Of a stretch of 64,000 nucleotides of DNA, positions 38,608 to 47,589 are shown in pieces. A program made the translations under genes and the position numbers. The notes under the pieces are model-generated. The model did no database searches. It was not told the origin of the DNA and saw only the letters and a program-made list of their open reading frames with translations. The DNA lies in assembly GCA_002344785.1 (NCBI GenBank), contig DDUL01000047.1:1-64000 (forward strand). Reading direction: 5' to 3'. Each line of letters opens with the position of its first letter. The stretch's first letter is position 1. The DNA comes from Bdellovibrionaceae bacterium UBA2339 (GTDB taxonomy: Bacteria > Bdellovibrionota > Bdellovibrionia > Bdellovibrionales > JAMPXM01).

Positions 38608-39186
38608 CTAGGCCGTGGCGCGCTTGGGCTTTTTGGTCGCGGGTTTCTTTTTCTTCTTTGAGGGCGCGGACTTTTTGCCTTCGCCTTTAGTCTTTGCGGT
38701 GCTTGCGGATTTCTTTCCCGCAGTCGCCGATGCGCGTGCGGGTGTGACGGCCTTTGCCGCCATGAGGTGAGCGACACTTTCTTTGAGCGTGGCCTCGTCG
38801 ATGGAGTGTGAGCTGGGCGAGGGCTTCACCGTCATGCTGCGTGGTTTTTGCCCGGAAGTGAAAACACTCACACGATTGAGATCGCCATCGAGCATTCCCG
38901 GGCAGTGCACGACGAGGCTTTCGCCCTCGGGACTTTGTAAGCGGTAAGCGCGAACCAAGTCGCCGTTGGCAATGCTTTCGGGTGTGCAATAGATCCGCGC
39001 ATCCCATTCGCGGCCATGCACGCGAAGCTTGTTGTCGTCGATGTGCTCGATGAGAAGCGAGGTGTCTTCGATCGGCTCGAGGTTTTCGAGGCTCAGTGCC
39101 TGCGGATTGAGGACCAACGACGATGTGATCATCGCCAACACAAAGTTGCGCCAAGCATGTGGGGGTAAATTTACCGAGCGTGACAT
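38608..39186 (-). CDS. Exported protein with a lysine-rich, histone-H1-like tail
   Basis: A 192-residue protein with an N-terminal export segment (FVLAMITSSLVLNPQALS), a small beta domain (about 35-110: EDTSLLIEHIDDNKLRVHG, DARIYCTPESIANGD, LVVHCPGMLDGDLNRVSVF, two cysteines) and a tail from about 140 made of Lys, Ala, Ser, Thr and Pro (KAVTPARAS, GKKSASTAKTKGEGKK, KKKKKPATKKPKRATA). Such tails occur in histone-H1-like and HU-tail proteins, which bind DNA, but the signal peptide points outside the cytoplasm, where it could bind teichoic-type acids, LPS, extracellular DNA or peptidoglycan. The domain is not one I recognise. Confidence 0.6.
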   Translation of the reverse strand: MSRSVNLPPHAWRNFVLAMITSSLVLNPQALSLENLEPIEDTSLLIEHIDDNKLRVHGREWDARIYCTPESIANGDLVRAYRLQSPEGESLVVHCPGMLDGDLNRVSVFTSGQKPRSMTVKPSPSSHSIDEATLKESVAHLMAAKAVTPARASATAGKKSASTAKTKGEGKKSAPSKKKKKPATKKPKRATA

Positions 39187-39287
39187 AATTCCTCGCGTTG
39201 GCTTGGGTGAGTTTCAGCTCACATGATCGAGAAGAATTTGTCGAGGTCGCTTGACCGGATTGAGCGCGAGGCGCGACAAAGGTCGAT

Positions 39288-39656
39288 ATGGCCATTCTCG
39301 TCTATCAATACCCGGCGTGCAGCACTTGTCGAAAGGCGCTGCAATTTCTAAACACTCACTCGATCAAGTTTGAAACGCGACACATCGTGGAGTCGCCGCC
39401 CTCGATTGGGGAACTCACTCAAGCATTGGCGTTGCTTCGATCCGAAGACGGCGATCTCAAGAATCTGTTCAACACGTCCGGCGAGTTGTACCGAGAGATG
39501 AAAGTCGCCGAGAAGTTGAAGAGCGGAATGAAAGACGAAGAAGCCCTGAAGCTCTTGGCCGCCCATGGAAAGCTCATCAAGCGCCCCTTGGTGATCGGAC
39601 CCAAATGGGTGTTGGTGGGTTTTCGAGAAGAGGCATGGTCCAGGCGCCTTTTGTAG
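39288..39656 (+). CDS. ArsC/Spx/MgsR family thioredoxin-fold protein
   Basis: A 122-residue cytosolic protein of the arsenate-reductase ArsC/Spx/YffB family. The N-terminal VYQYPACSTCRKALQFLNTHSI contains the redox pair C-S-T-C. The middle SIGELTQALALLRSEDGDLKNLFNTSGELYREM and the C-terminal GKLIKRPLVIGPKWVLVGFREEAW match the family, with the conserved Arg-Pro of IKRP. Members reduce arsenate, or act as Spx-like regulators bound to RNA polymerase in Gram-positives. In Gram-negatives most are of unknown thiol-redox role, so I call only the family. It is a single gene divergent from the lysine-tail protein. Confidence 0.88.
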   Translation: MAILVYQYPACSTCRKALQFLNTHSIKFETRHIVESPPSIGELTQALALLRSEDGDLKNLFNTSGELYREMKVAEKLKSGMKDEEALKLLAAHGKLIKRPLVIGPKWVLVGFREEAWSRRLL

Positions 39657-39750
39657 CTCGCGAGGTTGAAAATTGTAAGATCTTGTTTCGCCGCCATCTC
39701 GACCTATCGCAGTCTCAATCGATCTGCGTAGCATGAGGCTGAGGTGAAGC

Positions 39751-40800
39751 ATGTTACTGAGGCGCGATCAAAGTCAGCGGCTGAATCGAACAAATCGGAA
39801 GCCTGGGCAAAGGCTGCGACTTTCAATTGTCGTCGCAGCAGTCCTCGGATTCAGCGCACTGGCCTCTGTTTCAGCGCATGCTCTGGGATATGGCGATCCG
39901 ATTTTTGTGTCTTCAACCGCGCTCACGCAGGTCTTTCCAACTGAAGAGATGCGGATCCAGCCGGATTTCGCTTCGCAATTGCAGATGAAAGTCTCACCGT
40001 TTCGCTTTCAACTCAATGCCAGCGAGATCCACAGCGATGATCCCAGTCAGGCGCAGGGCGCGGGACTGGTGATGTCGGCGGTGTGGACGCTTCGACAAAC
40101 TGAACGGGCGGCCTATGGCTTCGGTTTGGCGTTTGCGGGATTCTCGGGTGCGGGTCCATCGCTACTGCTTGTTGCGGGCTCGCCGCTGGAGCAGTTTACG
40201 GCTGATGCCAAGCAAAGTGGCATGGTGGCGGCGCTCACAGCCAACATGGATCTGACTCGCGCATGGGAGTCGTGGAATCTTCCGATGTTCATCGGTTTGT
40301 CATTCAATCATCTCGCATCGCAGGCGCAAGCCGACTTTGTGTCGGTGGATCGAGATGGTCTCAATGCCAGTATGCCCTTTGGCGCGGTGAACGTGAAACG
40401 TGATTCGAAGCTGACCGGGGTGGGTTTGTTTACCGGCATCGGATCGCAGTTTAAGATCTTCGACGACTTATTGCGACTTACGCCGTTTGCGATGATCTCA
40501 GTTCCGGTGCAAAAGCCACAGGAAGACATCGTGCTGTCCGACACGCGCTTCACGAGCCGCGTTCCTTTGCACGACACCAAGCCCTTCATTCCTATTTACG
40601 GAGCCGAGGTGAGCCTGCCGAAGTGGGGCTTGTCGTTTTTGTGGACTCCGGCACGCTTGGCTCAAGGTGTAAGTGTGACGACGATGTCATGGACCAAGTC
40701 GTGGGATTTTCCGAGCCCCTCGCGCGAAGCCTCGACTTCCGGCGAAGCTTCGCCAGCGTCGCCCGCGGCGCCGGCGGGCGAAGCGCTGACGGCACCATAA
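39751..40800 (+). CDS. Outer-membrane beta-barrel-like protein
   Basis: A 349-residue exported protein. A basic N-terminus precedes a signal peptide (LSIVVAAVLGFSALASVSAHA). The mature part has alternating amphipathic strands (ASQLQMKVSPFRFQLNAS, AAYGFGLAFAGFSGAGPSLLLVAG, NLPMFIGLSFNHLASQA, LTGVGLFTGIGSQF, GLSFLWTPARL) that fit a small barrel of about ten strands. The last 25 residues form an Ala/Ser/Pro-rich tail (TSGEASPASPAAPAGEA), which is unusual because barrels normally end on an aromatic; the barrel may end at SWDF. It lies 49 bases before a phospholipase D-like gene in the same direction. Confidence 0.6.
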   Translation: MLLRRDQSQRLNRTNRKPGQRLRLSIVVAAVLGFSALASVSAHALGYGDPIFVSSTALTQVFPTEEMRIQPDFASQLQMKVSPFRFQLNASEIHSDDPSQAQGAGLVMSAVWTLRQTERAAYGFGLAFAGFSGAGPSLLLVAGSPLEQFTADAKQSGMVAALTANMDLTRAWESWNLPMFIGLSFNHLASQAQADFVSVDRDGLNASMPFGAVNVKRDSKLTGVGLFTGIGSQFKIFDDLLRLTPFAMISVPVQKPQEDIVLSDTRFTSRVPLHDTKPFIPIYGAEVSLPKWGLSFLWTPARLAQGVSVTTMSWTKSWDFPSPSREASTSGEASPASPAAPAGEALTAP

Positions 40801-40848
40801 AGGAAAAAATCTTTTGGATTTCAAGTCCGCGCATGTGAGCGTTGGGGA

Positions 40849-42372
40849 ATGGCAATCTTCAATCGGCTCAAGCAAGCTGTCTTAGGCAACATCAAAAGAC
40901 TTGTCCGACGAGTGGCTTGGACTCTGCTCATTGGCATCGTGGGAACCTATATTGTGGTGGCGATGGGGCTTGCGATCCTCAAGTTTTGGCCGGCCCCTGA
41001 GTTTCATGTGGAAGAGGCGCTGACGGCGAACTCACAGAGTCCGCATCGCATTCGACTTCTCGCTAAGGGTGAGGACAGTTTGCGAGCGCGCTTGGCGATG
41101 ATTCGCTCGGCGAAGCAGAGTTTGGAACTTGAGTTCTTCATTTACAATGTCGATGAGGCGAGTCGACTCCTGACTCGCGCCCTGATCGAACGCGCGCAGG
41201 CCGGAGTGAAGATCCGCGTGCTCGTGGACTTTTCTGCACCCGTATTCCAGTTGCAGCCGATTTATGCTCGGCATCTGCGCGCTCATGGCATTGAGGTGCG
41301 CTACTACAACACCAGCGCCAATTACCGTATCGTGAGTTTGCAACATCGAAGTCATCGTAAGCTGCTCATTGCCGATGCGCATGCGGTGATCACCGGTGGA
41401 CGCAATATTGGCGATGAGTATTTTGATTTGCACCCGAAATTCAACTTCCTCGATAGTGATGTTGAATTGGCCGGGCCGATTGTGGAGCGCATTCGCGAAA
41501 GCTTTGATCTCTATTGGACTTCGGATTTCAGTTCAGAGCCGCCGCAAATCGCGGTGCCGCTTTCAAGCGAAGAGTTGCAGACGGTGCAGAAGCTCTTTGC
41601 CGAACAAGGTCGTGATGCTGAGTTGCGCGCGCACTTTGATCCAGCGCCAGCGCCAGCGCCAGAACCAGCACCAGCACAGGGAGCAGCACTTCAAGTTGAT
41701 CCCCCCAGGGGCCCCAAAGCTCACGCCTGCGAAGATCTGAGCTTTGTGACCGACTACCCTGCTCAAGGAGAAAACCAACGTCAGGTCTTCACTCGCTTGG
41801 TGGAGGAGTTGGGAAAGGCCGAAGAGGAAATCGTCGGCGAAAGCCCCTACTTTGTGATTCGCGAAGGAGGGCACGCCGCGCTCAAGCAAGTGATTGCACG
41901 GGGCGTGAAGTTGAAGGTGTTGACCAATAGCTTGGGTTCGACGGATGCGTTCTACACGGTTTCGGCGTTGGCCTCGCGCATGGATTGGATCGCGGATTCG
42001 GGGATTGAGTTGTGGGCCTACGATGGTCGAAGCTTGCCAGAAGTTTCCAGCCAACAGTGGACGACTTCGCATCGCTGGGGGCTGCACTCCAAGCGCGCGG
42101 TGATCGATCGAAAGCATGTGCTCATCGGCACCTACAATGTGGATCCGCGTTCGGCGAACTTGAATTCAGAATTGATACTGATCTGTCGCAATCAGCCGGA
42201 GTTTGCGGCTGAAGTTCTGGCCGACCTCGAACTTCGTCTGGGTCAGTCCCAGAAAGTGATGGGCGACGGTTCATGGCAGTTGATGCCTTTGATTCAGGAC
42301 GCCAGCGGGACACAAGTGCTCATGAGTATCTTGTCATTGCCGCTGGTCCGGATGTTTGATTTCCTATTGTAG
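40849..42372 (+). CDS. Phospholipase D family membrane protein (cardiolipin-synthase-like)
   Basis: A 507-residue PLD-superfamily protein with an N-terminal membrane helix (TLLIGIVGTYIVVAMGLAIL). The first HKD block is QHRSHRKLLIADAHAVITGGRN, in which H-x-K is present; the second is LHSKRAVIDRKHVLIGTYNVDPRS. Both halves are therefore potentially active. Supporting blocks are LELEFFIYNVDEASRLL, VKIRVLVDFSAP and VKLKVLTNSLGSTD. A hexanucleotide repeat (41641-41680) encodes an Ala-Pro spacer between the domains. The layout matches YmdC/ClsC-type proteins, which make or remodel phospholipids such as cardiolipin. A gene for a receiver-PilZ protein starts 38 bases downstream, so the two are probably linked. 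Confidence 0.85.
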   Translation: MAIFNRLKQAVLGNIKRLVRRVAWTLLIGIVGTYIVVAMGLAILKFWPAPEFHVEEALTANSQSPHRIRLLAKGEDSLRARLAMIRSAKQSLELEFFIYNVDEASRLLTRALIERAQAGVKIRVLVDFSAPVFQLQPIYARHLRAHGIEVRYYNTSANYRIVSLQHRSHRKLLIADAHAVITGGRNIGDEYFDLHPKFNFLDSDVELAGPIVERIRESFDLYWTSDFSSEPPQIAVPLSSEELQTVQKLFAEQGRDAELRAHFDPAPAPAPEPAPAQGAALQVDPPRGPKAHACEDLSFVTDYPAQGENQRQVFTRLVEELGKAEEEIVGESPYFVIREGGHAALKQVIARGVKLKVLTNSLGSTDAFYTVSALASRMDWIADSGIELWAYDGRSLPEVSSQQWTTSHRWGLHSKRAVIDRKHVLIGTYNVDPRSANLNSELILICRNQPEFAAEVLADLELRLGQSQKVMGDGSWQLMPLIQDASGTQVLMSILSLPLVRMFDFLL

Positions 42373-42409
42373 TAGCTCTGAATCAGGGCGAGAAAGGCCC
42401 GTGGCGGGT

Positions 42410-43147
42410 ATGGCGAAAGCGCCGATTCGATTATTAGTTGTCGAAGATGAAGTCGAACTGCTCGATGTCGTGTCACGGCTTTTCACCTCACTCGGATTTC
42501 AAGTCAAAGTCGCCAGCGACGGCCAAGCCGCCTGGGGACTGTGCGAGTCGGAAGACTTCGACATTGTTCTGAGCGATGTGCGTATGCGGGGGCTCAACGG
42601 ACTTGAATTGCTCAAACGCCTCAAGGCTCGCAACGCGGATCGACCCAAAGTCGTGATGATGTCGGGTTATAGCGATATTCCGATCTCAAAATTTTACGCC
42701 GAAGGCGCCGACGGATTTTTCGAAAAGCCCTTTAGCTCGGAGTCTGTGCGGCAGTTTCTGATCGACGGCCTCGTGCCGAGTTTTGAAAGATGGGCGAAGT
42801 ACAATCGTAAACCCGCCTCGGAGCGCGTGAGTTTCACCTTTCGATCTTTTGATGAAGCGCTTCGAACGCGAAGCCTCAAGGCCGGGCGCCAAGGTTTCTT
42901 TCAGCCGAGCGACGCGCAGCTGCCGATGCTGGGCACATTTGTGGATTTCGAGTTTCACTTTCGCGACTCACCTGGGCTTGAGAAGATCGAGGGCCAAGGC
43001 ATCGTGAGGTTTCACCAGTCGGGTGAGGCGCCTCAGACGCTCGCGGGATTCGGCGTGGAGATCTTGCAACTTGAGTTGAGCGTCGGAAAGAAGTGGGTTG
43101 AGCATGTTCGCGATTGGGGAATCGTTGCGAGCATTCCCGAGTCATGA
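42410..43147 (+). CDS. Response regulator with receiver and PilZ-like output
   Basis: The ATG at 42410 is favoured; a GTG at 42401 lies near a possible AAAGG. The 245-residue product starts with a receiver: RLLVVEDEVELLDVVSRLF, phospho-acceptor Asp in IVLSDVRMRGLNG, Ser in VMMSGYSD and Lys in FFEKPFSSES. From about 130 a second domain follows: RVSFTFRSFDEALRTRSLKAGRQGFF, TFVDFEFHF and GQGIVRFHQS, with the strand pattern of PilZ. The c-di-GMP motif is poor (no clear RxxxR or D/NxSxxG), so nucleotide binding is doubtful. Receiver-PilZ proteins link phosphorelays to motility or surface behaviour. The cognate kinase is not adjacent. Confidence 0.7.
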   Translation: MAKAPIRLLVVEDEVELLDVVSRLFTSLGFQVKVASDGQAAWGLCESEDFDIVLSDVRMRGLNGLELLKRLKARNADRPKVVMMSGYSDIPISKFYAEGADGFFEKPFSSESVRQFLIDGLVPSFERWAKYNRKPASERVSFTFRSFDEALRTRSLKAGRQGFFQPSDAQLPMLGTFVDFEFHFRDSPGLEKIEGQGIVRFHQSGEAPQTLAGFGVEILQLELSVGKKWVEHVRDWGIVASIPES

Positions 43148-43171
43148 TGAGAAATCAGCAGACACTCAGTC

Positions 43172-43510
43172 TCAGCTTGCAGTGAGCTTCAATCCCAAAA
43201 TCGACACCACGAGAAGAAGCATGAAGCCGACACGTGCCAATGAGGCAGGTTCCTGAAACAAGAAAACGCCGAGTACGGCAGTTCCCAACGCGCCAATGCC
43301 AACCCAAACCGCATAGGCTGTGCCGATCGGTAGCGTCTGTGCCGCACGCGCCAGAAGAAACATGCTGAGGGCAAGCGCCGCGAGAGTCGCAAGGCTCGGA
43401 GCCAAGCGTTTGAATCCGTCGGTGTACTTCAGTCCAATTGCCCAAGCGATTTCCAAAAATCCCGCAGCGAAAAGATAGACCCAAGCTTTTTGCATCGTCG
43501 GCATTTCCAT
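43172..43510 (-). CDS. Small multidrug resistance exporter, SugE/Gdx type
   Basis: A 112-residue four-helix SMR protein. The first helix AAGFLEIAWAIGLKYTDGF has the essential Glu in F-L-E-I-A-W and the WAIGLKYTDGF end typical of the SugE/Gdx branch, as do QTLPIGTAYAVWVGIGALGTAVLG and FLFQEPASLARV. Members of this branch export guanidinium, others quaternary ammonium compounds. It would work as a dual-topology dimer in the inner membrane. GAGGAC lies before the first ATG (43510); a second ATG at 43495 is also possible. I searched the leader for guanidine riboswitch motifs (ACGR loops, ykkC core) and saw none convincing. It is divergent from the barrel gene at 43651. Confidence 0.85.
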   Translation of the reverse strand: MEMPTMQKAWVYLFAAGFLEIAWAIGLKYTDGFKRLAPSLATLAALALSMFLLARAAQTLPIGTAYAVWVGIGALGTAVLGVFLFQEPASLARVGFMLLLVVSILGLKLTAS

Positions 43511-43650
43511 ATCTTGTCCTCTTCATCGCGACTCAAGTCGTGATTGTGTCTGAACTGTTTTGTGGAGGCATGCCGAGAAGTCAAGGTGAGGTCGAGGGCA
43601 GCTTGCCGGGCTTTGGGCGCGAGTCTCACACTGAAGACTCGGAGGCTGAG

Positions 43651-44388
43651 ATGGCAAATATCATATCGAATCTATGGGCGATCCTAAGATCGAATTTCGA
43701 GTCCTCGCGGCGAATGCATCAGTTGCTGCTCGGAGCTTTGCTGATCACGGGTGGCGTGTTCGGCGAACAGACGGTCGCGGCCAAAGAAGTTCCGGCGCAA
43801 GGCCGAGTCTTCGCAGGTCTGTCGCAAGTCAAACCGACTCAGTTCAACGATGAAATGCGAGCCCAAGGACTTAAAGAGCTTACGCAAGCCGGAATGTTCG
43901 GGGCCGAGATCACATTCCCGATGCTCAAGATCTTTGAATTGGGAATGAGCTACACGCGACGGCCTTTGTTTCTTGATGAGAAAGACTCGGTGCAAAGTAC
44001 GGAGTATGAGGCCAGCCTCACTCAAGACGCCGTCTTCGGCGTGGCGCGCGTGGCCTTCTTTAAAACTCCTTGGCTTCGTGCCGATGTGTTCGGCGCAGTA
44101 GGCGGCGCCAATACCAGCATCAAAATCAAGACGGCTACGCAAGACGGAGAGTTGGCCAAGAAAGAAGCCAATGATTGGTTCGCAACCTTGGTCACACGCG
44201 CTGGAGCTTCAGTCGGCGTCGGCTATAATCAAGTCTTCTTCTATGTTGAAGGCGGGTATGAAACCAACAAAGTGGATTCCTTCAAACGAACTGGCAACTT
44301 AAATGGTAACATTCAAAGTTTGGATCTGAGCGGCAGCTATGTGTCCATTGGCTTGATGTTCGATGGCGTCAAGGCGACGCGAAACTAA
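43651..44388 (+). CDS. Outer-membrane beta-barrel protein (OmpA/OmpX-like size)
   Basis: The ATG at 43651 has GGAGG five bases upstream; the longer frame from 43438 overlaps the SMR gene and is not supported. The 245-residue product has a signal peptide (about 22-48, LLLGALLITGGVFGEQTVAA) and repeated strands: GRVFAGLSQVKP, FGAEITFPMLKIFELGMSYTRRP, DAVFGVARVAFF, LRADVFGAVGGANTSIKI, ASVGVGYNQVFFYVEGGYE and SLDLSGSYVSIGLMFDGV. About eight strands fit a small barrel. Partner and ligand unknown. Its stop overlaps the convergent histidine kinase by 4 bases. Confidence 0.65.
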   Translation: MANIISNLWAILRSNFESSRRMHQLLLGALLITGGVFGEQTVAAKEVPAQGRVFAGLSQVKPTQFNDEMRAQGLKELTQAGMFGAEITFPMLKIFELGMSYTRRPLFLDEKDSVQSTEYEASLTQDAVFGVARVAFFKTPWLRADVFGAVGGANTSIKIKTATQDGELAKKEANDWFATLVTRAGASVGVGYNQVFFYVEGGYETNKVDSFKRTGNLNGNIQSLDLSGSYVSIGLMFDGVKATRN

Positions 44389-45461
44389 GCCTTGGGCAGC
44401 GCCATCAAAAAGCTGGGGCGCTTCGCTTTAGAGTCGTACTTCAATTCACCGCCATGCGCCTCGGCAATGGTTTTGGCCACCAGCAAGCCAAAGCCCATGC
44501 CTCCTACAGCAAGGCGAGTCGATTTCGGTTGAAAGAGCTTTCTTTGTTCTGGTTCAGAGAGGGCTTGGCCGCTGTTTTCCACGCGTAGAATCCACATGGC
44601 GCCCTCAAGTTGCGCGCGAATCGAAATCTCGGCCTGAGGGATTTTGTTCTCCTCAATGTGCTCGGCGGCATTGCGAAGCAAGTTGATAAACAAGTGCGAG
44701 AGCAAGCCCGCCGATCCCCGCACTTGCATTGTCGGCTCAAGCTCACATTTGAACTGAACATTCGGATACATGCGTTCGTGTAAACTGACGACTTCGCCGA
44801 TCAGTGGGCGAAGCGCGATGTTTTGGTTCATCATTTCGGCGTTGGACTCTTCGTTTCGCGCCAGTCGCGCAAAGAACTGCATGGTCTGATCTAGGCTTCC
44901 GATCGTGCGCAGAAGCCGAGCGGCTGGTTCAGGAGCAAGCTGTCCTTGCGCTCGCAGGAGATCGACTTCCAAATTCAATACCGTGAGCGGGGTCTTCACC
45001 TCATGCACCAACATGCCGGTGTAAAGTCCAAGTTGGCTGGATTTGAGCAGGGGGAAAAGTCGTTCATGCAACAGCAGTTCGCGCTGAGCAAACCAAGCCA
45101 TCGCAAGACTCCATGTCAGAACATAGACGAGTCCCTTAGCGGATTGAGCCAATTGCGACTGTAGGGGATGAATGGCCTCGACCAAGGCATCGGTGATGAG
45201 AATCCATGAGATCGAATAAATCGCCGACACAAAGAACACCGAGGTGTTGAAGCGCCTGGATTCATCGCCATTGAGGAGTCGAATTTCACGCTGAACATAC
45301 CAAGACAGCACGAGGCTTGAGGCCAATACAAAGAAAATGCCTTTGAGGTTCTGCAGTCGAAGCGCCGTCTCGCCAGCGAAGTAGTGATACACCAGAGCAT
45401 CTGTACCGATGATCCAGGTTGCCGTGATGATGAGGCAGGTGAAGAAGATTCGAAGCTGCAT
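44385..45461 (-). CDS. Membrane-bound histidine kinase without a periplasmic domain
   Basis: A 358-residue kinase. Four hydrophobic segments (FFTCLIITATWIIGTDALVYH, IFFVLASSLVLSWYV, FFVSAIYSISWILITDALV, LVYVLTWSLAMAWFA) form two repeats joined by short loops, so it probably senses the membrane itself. The catalytic part has GMLVHEVKTPLTVLNLEV (His), N box NLLRNAAEHIEE, a divergent G1 (VENSGQALSEP, with Glu at the usual Asp position) and G2 MGFGLLVAKTIAEAHGG. The divergent G1 could weaken ATP binding. No response regulator is adjacent, so it is an orphan. It runs opposite to the hybrid kinase at 45682, with 220 bases between, in which I see only weak hairpins. Confidence 0.82.
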   Translation of the reverse strand: MQLRIFFTCLIITATWIIGTDALVYHYFAGETALRLQNLKGIFFVLASSLVLSWYVQREIRLLNGDESRRFNTSVFFVSAIYSISWILITDALVEAIHPLQSQLAQSAKGLVYVLTWSLAMAWFAQRELLLHERLFPLLKSSQLGLYTGMLVHEVKTPLTVLNLEVDLLRAQGQLAPEPAARLLRTIGSLDQTMQFFARLARNEESNAEMMNQNIALRPLIGEVVSLHERMYPNVQFKCELEPTMQVRGSAGLLSHLFINLLRNAAEHIEENKIPQAEISIRAQLEGAMWILRVENSGQALSEPEQRKLFQPKSTRLAVGGMGFGLLVAKTIAEAHGGELKYDSKAKRPSFLMALPKA

Positions 45462-45681
45462 TCCTACTTATCAAAGACGAATCTTTGTCGGTCGGGCAAT
45501 GGATTCTTTGGATTCACTCGCTGTGCCGGACTATGGGCGCTGGCGGCCACTTGACCTTTACTCATGGAGCCTCAAGGTCAGGTTGAGGTTTGCCCTTTGT
45601 CCGATGAAGCTTTGATTAATCTGCTGAGGTAGAGGCTTCGGCCGTGTGACATTGTCGAATTTGGGCGTAGGCTGAAACTCA

Positions 45682-47565
45682 ATGCCAATCGCTACATCGC
45701 TCATCGCGCAGACACGTAATACCTTCTTCTGGGTCACGGACGAACACGGTGTTTGCCGTTTTGCAAATGAGGCCTATGCCAAGCTCTTCGGTTTGGACTC
45801 GAAGCTTGTGTTGAGCAAGCGCTTGGATGAAATCTTCCCCAAGGAGTATGCCGAGGAGTATCAGCGCAATAATCTCAAGGTGATCCGCGAAGGCATCTAC
45901 TTGCAGACCTACGAAATGGGACCAAGCCTTCGCGGCGGCGCCGAAGCTCATTATCTCGTCAATAAGTTCCCGGTGCAGATCGGCGATGAAGTTTGCTGTG
46001 GCGGCTTTGCGGTCGATGTGGAAGAGCTTTATAGCGAAAGCGAAAGTCGCTTGCGGGAGTTGAACAAGCTTTCGCAAGTCGCTGAGCGCACCACGAATGC
46101 GGTGATTCTCACGGATCCTGAAGTTCGAATCGAGTGGGTGAATCAAGGCTTCACGCGAATCACCGAATACACGCTGGATGAGGTCAAAGGTCGAAAGCCC
46201 TTTGAACTTTTGCATGGTCCGGAGACGGATGCCGAAGAAGTACGGCGCATTCGCGCAGGCTTGGAGCGCGGTGAAGGCTTCAACGCCACACTTGTGAACT
46301 ACAGCAAATCCGGACGCAAGTTCTGGATGCAGATCGAGGCACGACCTTACTTCGATCAGCGCGGAAAAGTGCTCGGCTTTGTCGCCATCGAACAAGATGT
46401 CACAGAGCGAGTGAGTCTCACGGAGCAACTCATCCATACGGAGAGGCTCGCCAGTCTCGGCACACTGGCGGCGGGTGTGGCCCACGAGATCAATAACCCG
46501 CTAGCCGTCTTACGCAATGACCTTGAACTTCTCAAAGGCCGCTGCGACTTGGATCTGACGCGATCCTTTGTGGCCATCGAGAGAATCGCCACCATCGTAA
46601 AGGGCCTTCGCGAGTATGCTCGGGTCGAGTCGAAGACCGACGAGATGTTCTCGCCTTCGGAAGTCGTCTGTAGCACTTTGCAGTTTCTGGCGTCGCTGCT
46701 TGAAAAGCAGGGAATTGAAGTGCGGACCTCGCTGAGTGCGCAGGGCCTCGTGCAAGGTCACTCGAGCCGTTTCCAACAAGTGATCACCAACATCATCATC
46801 AATGCGCGCGATGCGCTGATGTCGACCACGGCCACATCGGCAGATTCGCCGTCGCCGGTGATCGAAGTCGCCGTAACGACGGCGGATGACGGTCGCGAAT
46901 TTGAAGTTCGCATTCGCGACAATGGTCCCGGAATCGATAAGGCCATCATGGCCCGAATTTTTGATCCCTTTTTCACCACCAAGGCACGGACACATGGCAC
47001 CGGCATTGGACTTTCAATTTCTCAGTCGATCATTCGCGAAATGCACGGAAGCATCACAGCCGCCAACATTCAGCCACAAGGCGCTGAGTTTTTGATTCGC
47101 CTGCCGCGCACCGAAGCGGCGGAGTCGAGTTTGCGGGATCCGCATGCGGTGCATGTTGCCGGTGGCCTCGAGGCGGGCGGCAACTCCAAGCCGGCTTCGC
47201 TCACTTTGCCTGCACTCAGGATTCTGCTGGTTGATGATGAGACCGCTCTGAGAAATTTGATCGCTCAGCATCTTTCGATGGTGGGTCCGAGCGTGAGCGA
47301 GGCCAAAAGCGGGAGTGAAGCCTTGCAACTTCTCGCCAGCGGCGAATTTGATTTGTTGATCACGGATCACCTCATGTCGCAGATGACGGGCCTGCAACTC
47401 ATCGAGACCGCACGTCAGCGCTTTCCGCGATTGCCTTGCATCTTGCTCACCGGCGGATTGATGGACGATGCGCAGATTCGTAGCCTCAACATCGGCTTTC
47501 TAGAAAAGCCCTTTGGGCCGGCGGATCTTGTGAAGGTGATTTTGGAGATGGGTATTAAGACTTGA
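45682..47565 (+). CDS. PAS-PAS hybrid histidine kinase with C-terminal receiver
   Basis: A 627-residue cytosolic kinase. Two PAS domains come first (about 5-110, FFWVTDEHGVCRFANEAYAKLFG, and about 125-245, AVILTDPEVRIEWVNQGFTRITEY), the second ending with the PAC block FVAIEQDVTER. A coiled linker leads to the His block GVAHEINNPLAVLRNDL, N box IIINARDAL, G1 RDNGPGIDKAI and G2 GTGIGLSISQSII. The receiver (about 510-625) has ILLVDDETALRN, phospho-acceptor Asp in LLITDHLMSQMTG and Lys in FLEKPFGPADL. There is no membrane segment, so the signal is internal, perhaps redox or a small ligand. No output regulator is adjacent. The start at 45682 lacks a strong ribosome site. Confidence 0.88.
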   Translation: MPIATSLIAQTRNTFFWVTDEHGVCRFANEAYAKLFGLDSKLVLSKRLDEIFPKEYAEEYQRNNLKVIREGIYLQTYEMGPSLRGGAEAHYLVNKFPVQIGDEVCCGGFAVDVEELYSESESRLRELNKLSQVAERTTNAVILTDPEVRIEWVNQGFTRITEYTLDEVKGRKPFELLHGPETDAEEVRRIRAGLERGEGFNATLVNYSKSGRKFWMQIEARPYFDQRGKVLGFVAIEQDVTERVSLTEQLIHTERLASLGTLAAGVAHEINNPLAVLRNDLELLKGRCDLDLTRSFVAIERIATIVKGLREYARVESKTDEMFSPSEVVCSTLQFLASLLEKQGIEVRTSLSAQGLVQGHSSRFQQVITNIIINARDALMSTTATSADSPSPVIEVAVTTADDGREFEVRIRDNGPGIDKAIMARIFDPFFTTKARTHGTGIGLSISQSIIREMHGSITAANIQPQGAEFLIRLPRTEAAESSLRDPHAVHVAGGLEAGGNSKPASLTLPALRILLVDDETALRNLIAQHLSMVGPSVSEAKSGSEALQLLASGEFDLLITDHLMSQMTGLQLIETARQRFPRLPCILLTGGLMDDAQIRSLNIGFLEKPFGPADLVKVILEMGIKT

Positions 47566-47589
47566 GTGAGTCGCAGAGCCCAAGACTTC

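Noticed and set aside
43495..43650. Guanidine riboswitch upstream of the SMR exporter gene
   Set aside because: A single ACGA occurs but there are no paired hairpins with ACGR loops and no ykkC core.
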